From G016756615 sp050958605 (lineage in GTDB: Bacteria > Pseudomonadota > Alphaproteobacteria > Rhizobiales > Rhizobiaceae): 64,000 nt of DNA. Where the stretch lies: positions 1 through 64,000 of the forward strand of contig NZ_JBJHDO010000007.1 of NCBI RefSeq assembly GCF_050958605.1, written 5' to 3'. This document shows positions 34,646-43,437 of the stretch, piece after piece. The notes beneath the pieces were generated by a model. The model saw only the letters and a program-made list of their open reading frames with translations. It did not search any database and had not been told where the DNA came from. The stretch's first letter is position 1; every line of letters begins with the position of its first letter. The translations under genes and the position numbers were made by a program.

Positions 34646-35956
34646 ATGCCGGGGCTATTGGATCTTCTCACAGGTGGGAGCGGGCTTGCTGGCCTCTTGA
34701 ACGGTCAAGGCGGCGGCCAGCAACCAGGCCCATCGCCAACGGGCGGCATGAGCACCAGGACGCCGACAGCCCGTTCAATGCTGGACGCGTTAGGGGAGCC
34801 TCCCGCACAGGGAACAGGCGGCATGTCCACCCGCCTGCCTATGGGCGCGGCGGGCCAGGCCGCGCCGAGCCGCGGGGGCTCGAACTGGGGCGACGTGCTG
34901 GGAAACATCGGTATCGCCCTGATGATGGCGGATCCTCTTGGCCGCAACAATCAAATGGCCGCCATGATGATGCGCAACAACGAAAAGCGCCGGGACCGGA
35001 ACGAGACGCAGGAATGGCTGCTCGGTCAGGGCGTAGACCAGGGCACGGCAAAGTATCTGAGCCGCGACACTGACGCGCTGCGCTCCTGGTACGAAGGCTA
35101 TCGCAATAGCAAAACACCGGATTGGGAAATCGGCACCATCTACGACGATCAGGGCCGCGAACAGAGGATCATGTACGATTCCCGCAACCCGTCCCAATAC
35201 AGCCCCTTGGGCGGGGCCAAGAGCAACGTCATGTCGCCGGCAGAAGAAGCGCAGAAGATCCGACTTGCTCAGGCCGGCAGGGCCGAAACCAACGTCAATG
35301 TCGGGGCCGAAAAGGGCTATGACAAGACGCTAGGCGAGGGCTACGGCAAGACGTTCCTGGGTATTCAAGACGCGGGCCGCACTGCCCGTAGTGCCCTCGG
35401 CACGCTCGATGTCATGGAAAACGCCATGAGCCAGCCTGGTTTTTATTCCGGCGCTGGCGGCGATCGAAGCTTGCAGTTGCGTCGGTGGGGCGCGGCCCTG
35501 GGCATTACGGACCCGGAGGGCATTCGAGACATTGAAAGCTTCAACGCGATGTCCAAGCAGGCCGCTCTCGACAGCATGGGCGGCTCTCTCGGGACAGGCT
35601 TCTCGAACGCCGACCGTGATTTCGTCATCGACCAGGTTCCGAACCTCGGCAACACGCCAGAAGGCAATGCGCAGCTCATCGACATTCAGCGGAAGATCAA
35701 TCAGCGCAGGATCGAGATAGCGGGCAAGGCCCGAGAATATGCGCAGCGCAATGGCGGTCGCATTGATTTCGGCTTTGACGACGAGCTGGCGCAATGGGCC
35801 GATCGCAACCCGCTCTTTCCACCAAGGCCATCAGGCGGCGAAGGGCCTGAACGGGTTTACAATCCTCCTGCCGGCGCGCCTCGCCCCAGAGCGACCAACC
35901 CGAGCACGGGCGAAACGGTAGAGTTTGACGGCAGGCAGTGGGTTCCGGTTCGATGA
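34646..35956 (+). CDS. Phage internal virion/ejection-type protein
   Basis: A 436-aa protein with a Gly/Gln-rich N-terminus, a duplicated GGMSTR motif, a hydrophobic helix near GNIGIALMMADPLG, a central helical region, and a C-terminus with VYNPPAGAPRPRATNPSTGE then EFDGRQWVPVR. This C-terminal arrangement is common in podovirus internal or ejection proteins. It overlaps the next gene by ATGA. Assigned by style and context, not by a named domain. Confidence 0.55.
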   Translation: MPGLLDLLTGGSGLAGLLNGQGGGQQPGPSPTGGMSTRTPTARSMLDALGEPPAQGTGGMSTRLPMGAAGQAAPSRGGSNWGDVLGNIGIALMMADPLGRNNQMAAMMMRNNEKRRDRNETQEWLLGQGVDQGTAKYLSRDTDALRSWYEGYRNSKTPDWEIGTIYDDQGREQRIMYDSRNPSQYSPLGGAKSNVMSPAEEAQKIRLAQAGRAETNVNVGAEKGYDKTLGEGYGKTFLGIQDAGRTARSALGTLDVMENAMSQPGFYSGAGGDRSLQLRRWGAALGITDPEGIRDIESFNAMSKQAALDSMGGSLGTGFSNADRDFVIDQVPNLGNTPEGNAQLIDIQRKINQRRIEIAGKAREYAQRNGGRIDFGFDDELAQWADRNPLFPPRPSGGEGPERVYNPPAGAPRPRATNPSTGETVEFDGRQWVPVR

Positions 35957-38055
35957 GCAATATTCCTCCCCCGCCTCCGGGTTTTGAGATGATCGAGGGG
36001 AACGCCCCTCAGGGCTCGTCTATGCCGGCTCCCCCTCCCGGTTTTGTCATGCAGCCCCTGACGCAACGGGACTCGGCCGGCATCCGGCAGACTCGCACGG
36101 CGGCACAGGGATTCGCGGATTTGCTGACGTTCGGTCTGGCCGATGAGGCGGCTGCTGCTGTCGGCACTTTGGGCGGCATGCTCCCCGGAGGCCATGGCAA
36201 GGGCTATTCCGAATTGCTCGAGGAGATCCGGAACGAAGGCAAGGCAGAAGCGGCCGAGTTTCCGAAGACGCATCTAGCGGGGCAGGTTGCAGGCGGTGTC
36301 AGCGGAGCCGCCGGGCTCGCTCGTGGCGGGTTGTCTCTGGCGGCCAACGCGGCACAGGCCGGGAAGGGTTGGCTTACGCGCCTCCTGTCCGGTGCTGCCG
36401 ATGGTGCCGTTGCAGCCGGGGCATATGGCGCCGGCTCGGGGGAAGGGCTTCAGGATCGAGTTTGGCAGGCGGCCCGGAACGCTCCTGTTGGAGCTGCCTT
36501 TGGTGCCGCAGGTGAAGGCTTGGCCGTGGGTGTGGGTTCCCTATGGCGGGCCCTTACTGGTGGTGCTGATGACGTGGCGCGGGGCGCAAACCCAGCCGCC
36601 AATGTCGAGGAAGCCGCGAAGTTCGGAATTCCCCTCACTCGTGGTCAGGCAACGCGATCTGTCGCCCAAGCAGGTGTCGAGGATCAGCTTGGCAGTCAGC
36701 CCGCTATGCAGTCCTTCAAGGCGAGGCAGGGCGAGGCGGTCGCGGAATCGCTTGGGAATATGCAGACGCGCCTTGCTGGCACAAACAGGCCAGTCCCTGA
36801 TCAGGCGTCGGCATGGGAAACCGTCCAAGGTGGCCTTCGCAATACCCGTGACGAACTGAAGGCGGCGGGACGGGATGCCTACAAGCAGACGGTAGACAAT
36901 CCGAACATCTTGGTTTCTGGGGAAGCTGTCAGGGAGCTACCCGACTTCATCCAGAATCGGCTTGCCTCGGAAAATATCATCGTTGATCCGATGTACCATC
37001 AGGGCGCGGCCAAGGCTCTGGCGTTCATCGATGACTATCTTGGCCGGATGCCGACATTCGGCAAACCCGCGCAAGGCGGCCAGCGCAGGGTTTCGGGGCC
37101 GGCTGGCGAGATCCAGAGCGTTGACGCGCAATTGCGCTGGCTTGAGAACATGCGGGCGGCCATCGGGAAGAACTTCCCCGCGATCGGGCAGGACGCGCCG
37201 GCTATCGCGGTCATCAAGCGATCTATCGACGAATGGACAGACGACATTTTCGAGCGCGGGCTTGTGTCGGGCTCAGATGACGTTCTCGACCAGCTTAAGA
37301 CGGCTCGGGCGAAATGGTCGGAATATAAGGGCCTGGTCGAGCCGAGATCCAAAGTGGGCGGAAAGATCAACCCGCAATACGAGGCACAGGTCCGCATTCG
37401 GAACATGATCGAAAAGGACATGTCGCCGTCCGAACTTGGGGGTTACCTGTTTGGCTCCTCGGTCGCGGCCCCGAAAAATATGTCCTTCGCTACAGCCTAT
37501 GAGCTGAAACGTCTTTTGGGGCCTGATAGTCCTGAATGGGCAGCAGTTCGGCAAGCTGTCTGGCTCAGAGCTACCAGGGCGGGCGACGAGGCGATGAGCC
37601 CCGCCAGGATCGCGAAGAACCTGGATGGGCTTCTTAACGGCGACGGCAAAGGCCTCTCGCAAGTCGTTTTTTCAGGCGACGAGCGCGAGGCAATGAAGAG
37701 CTTTGCCAACGTTATGCGCTTGCTGTCGCATCCGAAGGCCGGCTTGAACAACAGCAACACTGCAAATCGTCTGGTCCCGCAGCTTCAGCGCTGGGGCTCT
37801 ACCGTCATGGGCATGCTGTCAGGCGGGGCGGGGGCTGCGGGTGGTCTCGACCCGCTGTCGTCGATCGGCCTCGGGGCGATGACGACGGGCGCGCTTAAGG
37901 CAAGCGGGGCAGCCAGGAACGCCTTACGCACCAACACCGCCATTTCCAAGCCGATTCCGGCAGCGCCCACCGGCAACAGTGGCGCGACATTGCGCGGGGC
38001 ATCTCTGCCAATGGTCCCGCTGATGGAGCCGCTTGTTAGCTCGCGGCGTCCTTAG
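35953..38055 (+). CDS. Large phage structural (internal virion-like) protein
   Basis: A 700-aa protein with duplicated PPPPPGFEM / PAPPPGFVM motifs at the N-terminus. An Ala/Gly-rich amphipathic region (about residues 60-210, possible membrane-interacting helices as in ejection proteins) precedes a long helical body. A second Gly/Ala-rich segment lies near residue 620. ATG 35953 overlaps the preceding TGA. Best read as a DNA-ejection or internal core protein; a terminase or capsid fold is not apparent. Confidence 0.6.
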   Translation: MSNIPPPPPGFEMIEGNAPQGSSMPAPPPGFVMQPLTQRDSAGIRQTRTAAQGFADLLTFGLADEAAAAVGTLGGMLPGGHGKGYSELLEEIRNEGKAEAAEFPKTHLAGQVAGGVSGAAGLARGGLSLAANAAQAGKGWLTRLLSGAADGAVAAGAYGAGSGEGLQDRVWQAARNAPVGAAFGAAGEGLAVGVGSLWRALTGGADDVARGANPAANVEEAAKFGIPLTRGQATRSVAQAGVEDQLGSQPAMQSFKARQGEAVAESLGNMQTRLAGTNRPVPDQASAWETVQGGLRNTRDELKAAGRDAYKQTVDNPNILVSGEAVRELPDFIQNRLASENIIVDPMYHQGAAKALAFIDDYLGRMPTFGKPAQGGQRRVSGPAGEIQSVDAQLRWLENMRAAIGKNFPAIGQDAPAIAVIKRSIDEWTDDIFERGLVSGSDDVLDQLKTARAKWSEYKGLVEPRSKVGGKINPQYEAQVRIRNMIEKDMSPSELGGYLFGSSVAAPKNMSFATAYELKRLLGPDSPEWAAVRQAVWLRATRAGDEAMSPARIAKNLDGLLNGDGKGLSQVVFSGDEREAMKSFANVMRLLSHPKAGLNNSNTANRLVPQLQRWGSTVMGMLSGGAGAAGGLDPLSSIGLGAMTTGALKASGAARNALRTNTAISKPIPAAPTGNSGATLRGASLPMVPLMEPLVSSRRP

Positions 38056-38242
38056 GGCCGAAGATGGATCCCGTAACCCAATCCGCGAAAGGGACGGCGA
38101 CATACGTATCGACTAGTGGAAGGACGAAATACGCGAACAGGAACATGCCGAGGGCAAAGGTAGCAATGCACAGGAGACGAAAGCCCAACCCCTGGAGGGG
38201 CGTGAAATGCGCTGGCGGCCTGAAGTCGTCGGGCATCGGCAT
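38036..38242 (-). CDS. Small membrane protein, possible holin
   Basis: A 68-aa protein with two hydrophobic segments (LGFRLLCIATFALGMFLFAY and a second weaker one near VDTYVAVPF). It overlaps the end of the large structural gene by 20 nt on the opposite strand. Size and topology would fit a holin, but no lysin gene is adjacent. Confidence 0.5.
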   Translation of the reverse strand: MPMPDDFRPPAHFTPLQGLGFRLLCIATFALGMFLFAYFVLPLVDTYVAVPFADWVTGSIFGPKDAAS

Positions 38243-38265
38243 GGTTGAAAGATAGGTGAGATGCA

Positions 38266-38595
38266 GTGAAAACGGAAGCCGTTCAGATGCAGACTTACTC
38301 CGACATAATGGAGGCCGTGACGAATAACGTGGTCAACTCCAGTGACGACGTTGCAGCGGACGTATGCACGGGATTGCTCACCCAGCGCAGTGATATCGCA
38401 CCAGCGGAAAGGGCCTTTACGCTCATGGCCCATGCCCGCGGCTTCCATGCCAGAGCAGACGCGAAGCGTCAGGAGGGCAACCATGTCCTGGCCGACTTCC
38501 TGTTTGGCTTCGCGCAACATCTCCTAGAACTCGCCGCTACGGAGCATTCCCACTTCATGGCCGAATTGATCGATGCATTCGAGGTCAAGCATTGA
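38266..38595 (+). CDS. Phage hypothetical protein
   Basis: A 109-aa helical protein from GTG 38266, with AGGTGAG upstream. It includes RAFTLMAHARGFHARADAKR and a C-terminal FLFGFAQHLLELAATEHSHF helix. No family recognised. It starts the small-gene run that leads to the DUF5681 gene. Confidence 0.55.
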   Translation: MKTEAVQMQTYSDIMEAVTNNVVNSSDDVAADVCTGLLTQRSDIAPAERAFTLMAHARGFHARADAKRQEGNHVLADFLFGFAQHLLELAATEHSHFMAELIDAFEVKH

Positions 38596-38662
38596 CGAAC
38601 AGCCTATCCGCGCCCTGCCAAGCAAGGCGAACAACAGGGACGCACATCAGCGGCAGCAATAG

Positions 38663-39142
38663 ATGAACGACTCCGATTTCCAAGAGAACAGCCGACAGGC
38701 GGTTGCAAGGCAGGGTGAGCCGCCGAAAGACACGCGTTGGAAACCGGGCCAATCGGGCAATCCTAAAGGCCGGAAAGCAGGCTCGCGCCTCAAAATCCTG
38801 GTCGATCTCGATGAGCAGGCAGAGGCGGCCGCGAAAGACATCGTCAAGGCGATGATCGAAAAAGCAAAGGGCGGAGACGCTGTTGCCGCCCGAACGCTTC
38901 TTGAGCGCGTTTGGCCGCCCAGGAAGGGAGCGCGGCTGCAATTCGATCTGCCTGCAGTCAGGAAGGCAGACGAGCTTCCTACAGCCATATCGGCCATCAA
39001 CCAGCAGGTGGCTGAAGGCGACCTGTCCCCGGATGAAGGCGCCTTGGTTGTCGGCCTTCTGGAGGCGCAGAGGAAGGCTATCGAGACGAGCGAGCTTGCG
39101 GCTCGTGTCGCAGCCCTTGAGGAAAGGATGGCGCCGAAGTGA
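38663..39142 (+). CDS. DUF5681-family phage protein
   Basis: A 159-aa protein with RWKPGQSGNPKGRKAGSR near residues 25-42, the DUF5681 signature. A helical body with DIVKAMIEKAKGGDAVAART and LLERVWPP follows, then a coiled coil (ELAARVAALEERM). In phages this family often sits just upstream of the large terminase gene. Here it is followed instead by four tandem small genes. Confidence 0.8.
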   Translation: MNDSDFQENSRQAVARQGEPPKDTRWKPGQSGNPKGRKAGSRLKILVDLDEQAEAAAKDIVKAMIEKAKGGDAVAARTLLERVWPPRKGARLQFDLPAVRKADELPTAISAINQQVAEGDLSPDEGALVVGLLEAQRKAIETSELAARVAALEERMAPK

Positions 39143-39363
39143 GCCTGACAGCCCGGATATCCCGCATAGAAGCCCAGGCACCCACGATGCCGCACTTAAG
39201 CATTGTCGCTGCGGATAAGGAAGAAGCCGAACGGCAGATTGAAGACGCTTTTCTGTCAGCAAAGAGGCCTTTCGCCGTTGCCCTCACAGCGGCTGGCAGA
39301 TCGGAAGAATTCACCGTGGGGCAGATAGCCCACGAGGACGCCCTGCAGGAGCTTGGATCATGA
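39139..39363 (+). CDS. Tandem micro-protein 1 (RIxxIE family)
   Basis: A 74-aa protein starting MSLTARISRIEAQAPTMPHL in an ATGA-type overlap with the DUF5681 gene. Its N-terminus aligns with the next three genes: a short amphipathic helix, then a Pro-containing turn, then a beta strand. First of four tandem paralogues. Confidence 0.65.
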   Translation: MSLTARISRIEAQAPTMPHLSIVAADKEEAERQIEDAFLSAKRPFAVALTAAGRSEEFTVGQIAHEDALQELGS

Positions 39364-39563
39364 CATCGATCGCCGCACGCCTCGATAAACTGGAGGCCAG
39401 GATGCCAGCTCCGCAAGCTCAAGGCCGGGTCTTCCGGGTCATTGTCGACGAAGGCGAGGACGAAGGGGCGAAGCTCGCGGAACTCGGCTTCAGCCCCGAC
39501 AGCAATGACTTTGCCATCATCCATCGCATTGTGCACCCGAAGCGAGGCCCCCATCATGGCTAG
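39360..39563 (+). CDS. Tandem micro-protein 2 (RLDKLE family)
   Basis: A 67-aa protein starting MTSIAARLDKLEARMPAPQA, then a VFRVIVDEGEDEG strand-loop. It overlaps genes 1 and 3 by a few nt. The helix RLDKLExRxPAP is shared almost exactly with gene 3. Confidence 0.65.
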   Translation: MTSIAARLDKLEARMPAPQAQGRVFRVIVDEGEDEGAKLAELGFSPDSNDFAIIHRIVHPKRGPHHG

Positions 39564-39729
39564 CGGGCTCGGTACGCGCCTCGACAAGCTGGAGCGCAGG
39601 ATTCCGGCTCCGCGGGTAGGACGGCGTATCATAATCTCCCTGTCGGATGATGATCTCGAAAGCGGAGATTTCGCGAGCATCCCCGTGACACCCGCTCCTG
39701 ACTTGAAGAAACACCTGTTTGGAGGGTGA
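39556..39729 (+). CDS. Tandem micro-protein 3 (RLDKLE family)
   Basis: A 57-aa protein from ATG 39556 starting MASGLGTRLDKLERRIPAPR, then RRIIISLSDDDLESGDF. The helix-PAP-strand-acidic-loop plan is the same as in gene 2. It overlaps the end of gene 2 by 8 nt. Confidence 0.62.
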   Translation: MASGLGTRLDKLERRIPAPRVGRRIIISLSDDDLESGDFASIPVTPAPDLKKHLFGG

Positions 39730-39732
39730 ACG

Positions 39733-39924
39733 GTGAGCATCTCAGCACGAATAGCCAGTCTGGAGCGCCGTCACCCTGCGGAGCGGTTCCGGCGGTATAC
39801 CGTCCACCTCGTTACGACCGACGAGGAAGAGGCTGGGGCTTGGCGGGAACTTGGGGCGTCCGGCTATGTGCCGCGACCGGTTGAAGTGGCAATTGTCCGG
39901 CTGGTAGTCCCTCGCGGCTGTTAA
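39733..39924 (+). CDS. Tandem micro-protein 4 (RIASLE family)
   Basis: A 63-aa protein from GTG 39733 starting MSISARIASLERRHPAERFR, then RYTVHLVTTDEEEAG. It shares the plan of its three neighbours. Last of the quartet; a longer non-coding gap follows. Confidence 0.62.
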   Translation: MSISARIASLERRHPAERFRRYTVHLVTTDEEEAGAWRELGASGYVPRPVEVAIVRLVVPRGC

Positions 39925-40047
39925 AACAGCAAGAAAATTCGCATACCTAAAATGTTCAAGCCTGCAAGATGCTCCTACCTAGAACCGAGGTATGGGAAGC
40001 AATAACAATGTTGACTATTCTCGCAGCATTCATAGCGGGAGGCAGCC

Positions 40048-41631
40048 TTGCGAACTCGTTTAGCATTACACCGAGACTTGCTCTTTATATGCCTAGCGCT
40101 CTTAATATCATTGACCGCAGGCACGTACACACGCGCGGCAGAACAACTGACAGCAAGACAGTGCTTGGTGATTGAGGAGAAATTCTGCACCTATCAAGGC
40201 GAGCGTCTCCATTGCACCGAGTATATGAACCAATGTCCAAGACGTCTGCGCTTTGTGATCCCGTACGGCGACGGAGGCAAAGACGTGTCGTTAGGGCCAA
40301 GGGAGGAGTGGCGTCGGAGTTGGCAACTATATCCGTCGCTAACTTTTTATTGCGGTTCATCTCGCTGCGGTGACTTAGTTGACATTGAGGAGCTTAAGAA
40401 TCTTGCCAACGAGGAAACTTGGCTAATCGCCGACGGCATGACGAACTTGACCTTTCGGAAAGAGGGCGAGTTAGTCCAACTAAGCGACGTTCGACCGGGC
40501 GATGTTTTTACGGTCGGCGCTCATAACCTGTTTTATATTAGCCCGAATATACGAGAGAGTGAGTGGATAGCTGGCAAAGAAAGGACAGTTGTCGTCGAAG
40601 AAATTCGACAAGACAACAACCTACTTTTCCCCAGTTCTCGATGGGTACGTGTGGCGGTCATCCCAACGGGCACAGCAGCTGGCATGCCTGCCCCAGACGG
40701 AAACGACGAAGCTGGCGGCGAAGCGTCTTCTCAAGTCAGAAACGGCATTTGGTGGGAGGAGCCGATAGCTGAGGCAACAGGTGGATATGATCCGGAGACT
40801 AATAGGACGCTTATCAATAGTTATAATCTTGTTGTTTTCGGGCCATCTAGTGTCGAGAGCGCGATAAAGGCCGTCGTAGAGGAGTGCGTGTCGCTGTCGG
40901 CGGGAGCCGCCTACACTGCATTCAAGGCTACACCATCTCCCGAAATTGCTGCGAGAATAGGAACGGCCTGGACAACGTTTCACGGAGCGCTTGCCGAATG
41001 TTTCGCGCTTAAGAGCGTATATTCAGCATTGCGGAAGCAATTTGACGTTGGATATATTCGGCGTGGCCGGTGGGTAGATGGGCTTAGACTGAGGTTCACT
41101 GCGGAGAACCCTACAACCGAGCACTACAAGCGGTTCCATAGGCTCGTTGACGACAAGCTTCCGGATCCAGTCAACAAACTTGTCAATTTTTATATAGCAA
41201 GCCAAGAGTACCCAAGCGTCGACATCCGCCTTGACCCTCCCAAAATAGCAAGAGATTTTCTAAAGCAGCTTCCCCCTATGGATGAGCTTCGCGATTTCTT
41301 GGGACAAGCGGAACATCTCGCTGAGGGCGGCGGTAAGAAAATCCTCAGCGACCTCAAACAGGAGGCCACGGAAAAGTTCCGGCAACTTGGATCTGAAGCC
41401 GCCACAGCGGGGGAGAAGCTCTTACACCAACCAGTGCGACTAGTGGGCGCGGGAGCTGATGAATTGAAAAAGGCGGCACCAGGAATTGGCGGCGCCTTGA
41501 TACCAAGGATCGAAGACGGGCGGGTTCGTCTTGGCCCAGCTGTTTTTGACGTCCCGGACGTGGATCTGCCGCCGATTGATCTCAATCCGTGCGGCGAGAG
41601 ATGTTTTGGTGCTTGCGTCCGGATTTGTTAG
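40048..41631 (+). CDS. Secreted 527-aa hypothetical protein
   Basis: TTG 40048 with GGGAGG 5 nt upstream. Signal peptide LLFICLALLISLTAGTYTRA, then a Cys-containing region (CLVIEEKFCTYQGERLHC, CPRRLRF, YCGSSRCGD) consistent with disulfides. A helical middle and a C-terminal segment ending in NPCGERCFGACVRIC follow. Codon use and base composition are visibly more AT-rich than in the flanking phage genes, suggesting separately acquired cargo. No known fold recognised. Confidence 0.65.
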   Translation: MRTRLALHRDLLFICLALLISLTAGTYTRAAEQLTARQCLVIEEKFCTYQGERLHCTEYMNQCPRRLRFVIPYGDGGKDVSLGPREEWRRSWQLYPSLTFYCGSSRCGDLVDIEELKNLANEETWLIADGMTNLTFRKEGELVQLSDVRPGDVFTVGAHNLFYISPNIRESEWIAGKERTVVVEEIRQDNNLLFPSSRWVRVAVIPTGTAAGMPAPDGNDEAGGEASSQVRNGIWWEEPIAEATGGYDPETNRTLINSYNLVVFGPSSVESAIKAVVEECVSLSAGAAYTAFKATPSPEIAARIGTAWTTFHGALAECFALKSVYSALRKQFDVGYIRRGRWVDGLRLRFTAENPTTEHYKRFHRLVDDKLPDPVNKLVNFYIASQEYPSVDIRLDPPKIARDFLKQLPPMDELRDFLGQAEHLAEGGGKKILSDLKQEATEKFRQLGSEAATAGEKLLHQPVRLVGAGADELKKAAPGIGGALIPRIEDGRVRLGPAVFDVPDVDLPPIDLNPCGERCFGACVRIC

Positions 41632-41720
41632 TGCTCAGATCGTACTTGTGTGGTTCACTAGTGCTTGGCACTGCACATCTGTCAGCCCCGCTCTCGGAAG
41701 CTGGGCTGACGCGCTCCGAT

Positions 41721-41864
41721 TTAGTGGCAATGAACGCTGCCCGCGCTCCTGTCCATGTGGCAGCACTGACCAGGAGGCGAACTCTTGCGGCAGCCGCCGC
41801 CGTGAGCAGTCGCAAAGGTGGTCGCCGCCGCCAATATGGCGAGCGCCGTCGTTAAGGCTTTCAT
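41721..41864 (-). CDS. Small secreted Cys/His-rich protein
   Basis: A 47-aa protein from ATG 41864 (GGGGGG upstream). Signal peptide MKALTTALAILAAATTFATA, then HGGGCRKSSPPGQCCHMD and SVHCH. The GGCR...CCHMD...HCH arrangement occurs in small secreted proteins found with excalibur or nuclease genes. Its Cys/His spacing suggests metal binding. It lies downstream of the thermonuclease on the same strand. Confidence 0.65.
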   Translation of the reverse strand: MKALTTALAILAAATTFATAHGGGCRKSSPPGQCCHMDRSAGSVHCH

Positions 41865-41962
41865 GTAATCCCCCCACAGGATGTTAACCCCGCGAGAGTT
41901 GCATGAAGTCCTCGGGAACACAATTGGCAGTTGGTCTATCCTTGATGGACCAGCAGCCGCCT

Positions 41963-42550
41963 TTAGCCGCTCACCGGCAAGCGCTTGCCTCGCCGCCACT
42001 CCCACGGCTCAATGAACAATCCCCGCCATATGCCAACCTTGCCCTGGCGCGCTGTCTGCTGATCGTCAGCGTACCGGCCCTTGCTGTACCGCGGCCAGTC
42101 CAGCGCGTGACCGTGTCGCACTAGCCACGCAGCGACGTTGGCGCCGTCCGCCCTGAAACAGTCCGCCACGATCCGCCGATAGCGGTCACGGTCGACCTCT
42201 ACGCAGCGTGTCGGTCGGCTGGCGGCTAGATAGTCATCCAGGGCGAGAGCTGCAGCCTGGCCGCATCGGTATTCCTTACCGCTCGAATCCCGGCAGAGCT
42301 GGCGGCTTTCAGGAGCATCGATACCGTTGAGTCGGATTCGCTCCCCATGGATCTCGATTGTATCCCCGTCGATCACGGAGGCGCGGCCAGCTGTTGCCGA
42401 GTCGCCCGATGGGGCAGGGAATGAGAGGAGCGCCGACAGGGCGAACGCCGCCGCCAGAGTAGTGCAGGTTTGAATCAACTTCTCGGCGCGAATGAAACGT
42501 GGCCTTAGATCTGAACGCGCTAGTAACGCGCGATGGATTTCCTGCGGCAC
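41963..42550 (-). CDS. Thermonuclease (SNase-like), secreted
   Basis: A 195-aa protein with a hydrophobic signal segment around residues 27-45 and a staphylococcal-nuclease fold. SVIDGDTIEIHGERIRLNGI carries the DGDT and catalytic Arg; DAPESRQLC, the basic patch VDRDRYRRIVADC and the terminal GIWRGLFIEPWEWRRGKR follow. It would degrade DNA/RNA outside the cytoplasm. The start is uncertain: GTG 42550 overlaps the divergent excalibur gene by 18 nt, and TTG 42472 would begin at the signal peptide. Confidence 0.85.
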   Translation of the reverse strand: MPQEIHRALLARSDLRPRFIRAEKLIQTCTTLAAAFALSALLSFPAPSGDSATAGRASVIDGDTIEIHGERIRLNGIDAPESRQLCRDSSGKEYRCGQAAALALDDYLAASRPTRCVEVDRDRYRRIVADCFRADGANVAAWLVRHGHALDWPRYSKGRYADDQQTARQGKVGIWRGLFIEPWEWRRGKRLPVSG

Positions 42551-42871
42551 CGTTTATCTCTGAAACGCAATGAGCGACACCATTATCTGCCGGGTAGCAA
42601 GCGACGACAGTGGGCGCTTGTGCAAGATATCAGCCTGGTTGCCGGCATTGCGGCGCTCCTTGCTCTGATTGCCTACAAGCCGCTTACAGCAGTTCGGATC
42701 GAGTCGCCATGGGAGGCTGTTCGGCACCTCGCGTCTTCGCCTAACTGCAGTGCGGCACGCTTGGTCGGTCTGGCACCAGCCTTTCGCGGGCAGCCTGGCT
42801 ATTGGTCATCGCATGATGCCGATAAAGACGGCATCGCTTGCGAGCCCTGGCCACCGCGAGCGGCGAAGTAG
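42533..42871 (+). CDS. Excalibur calcium-binding domain membrane protein (copy 1)
   Basis: A 112-aa protein with one membrane helix (DISLVAGIAALLALIAYKPL), then the excalibur domain: NCSAARLVGLAPAFRGQPGY, then HDADKDGIACEPWPP. The DxDxDGxxCE loop is intact. Excalibur domains often accompany SNase-like nucleases, and here a thermonuclease is divergent. A degenerate second copy is at 54319-54690. Confidence 0.85.
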   Translation: MDFLRHRLSLKRNERHHYLPGSKRRQWALVQDISLVAGIAALLALIAYKPLTAVRIESPWEAVRHLASSPNCSAARLVGLAPAFRGQPGYWSSHDADKDGIACEPWPPRAAK

Positions 42872-42890
42872 TGGGACGGCGCCACTGGCC

Positions 42891-43190
42891 CTATCTGCCG
42901 ACGCCTCGCATTTTCAGTACTTCGCAGAACTCCCTCACCATGTCAGCTGATATGTCGGACGGAAAGCACAAAGGCGCATGTCCGCCAGCCCTGCTCCAGG
43001 CGCTTCGCTTTCCGCATCGCCATCCACGGGCGTCTCGATTGTAAGGGCAAGGGCAATTTCCGGGATAACGCGCGATGCTCTCCTGGATCATTTGATCTTT
43101 CAATGACGGTATCGGAATTTGGCAGTTGAATGTCTGGGCGCGGGGGATGCTTGGCGACAGGGGAAATGTCACCGCTACCACGGTTGCCAA
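42891..43190 (-). CDS. Secreted YPGNCPCPYN-family protein
   Basis: A 99-aa protein with a hydrophobic N-terminal stretch. SLKDQMIQESIARYPGNCPC, then PYNRDARGWRCGKRSAWSRA and LCFPSDISADMV. I recognise this Cys-rich pattern from small proteins in rhizobial phages and islands; no function is known to me. Start taken as TTG 43190; the precise start is uncertain. Confidence 0.65.
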   Translation of the reverse strand: MATVVAVTFPLSPSIPRAQTFNCQIPIPSLKDQMIQESIARYPGNCPCPYNRDARGWRCGKRSAWSRAGGHAPLCFPSDISADMVREFCEVLKMRGVGR

Positions 43191-43437
43191 TCTAACGATT
43201 TTGCAGCCTATCCCATTGCCGGGTCACAGTAACACAGCTCTACCCGCCCATATGTTGAGCGTGGGGCGTTACGTCGCCGTTACTGGCGCCCATCGATCAT
43301 GCGGACTCAGACAAAACCGGCAGGCGCGGCCTAGGGCGGGCGTTCACGGCATCAGAGCACACGAGGACTCGGCATAGCGCAACCGGACGTCCTTGACCTT
43401 CCCTGGCCGAAACCGGGCATGCGTGTCAATTGCGCTT

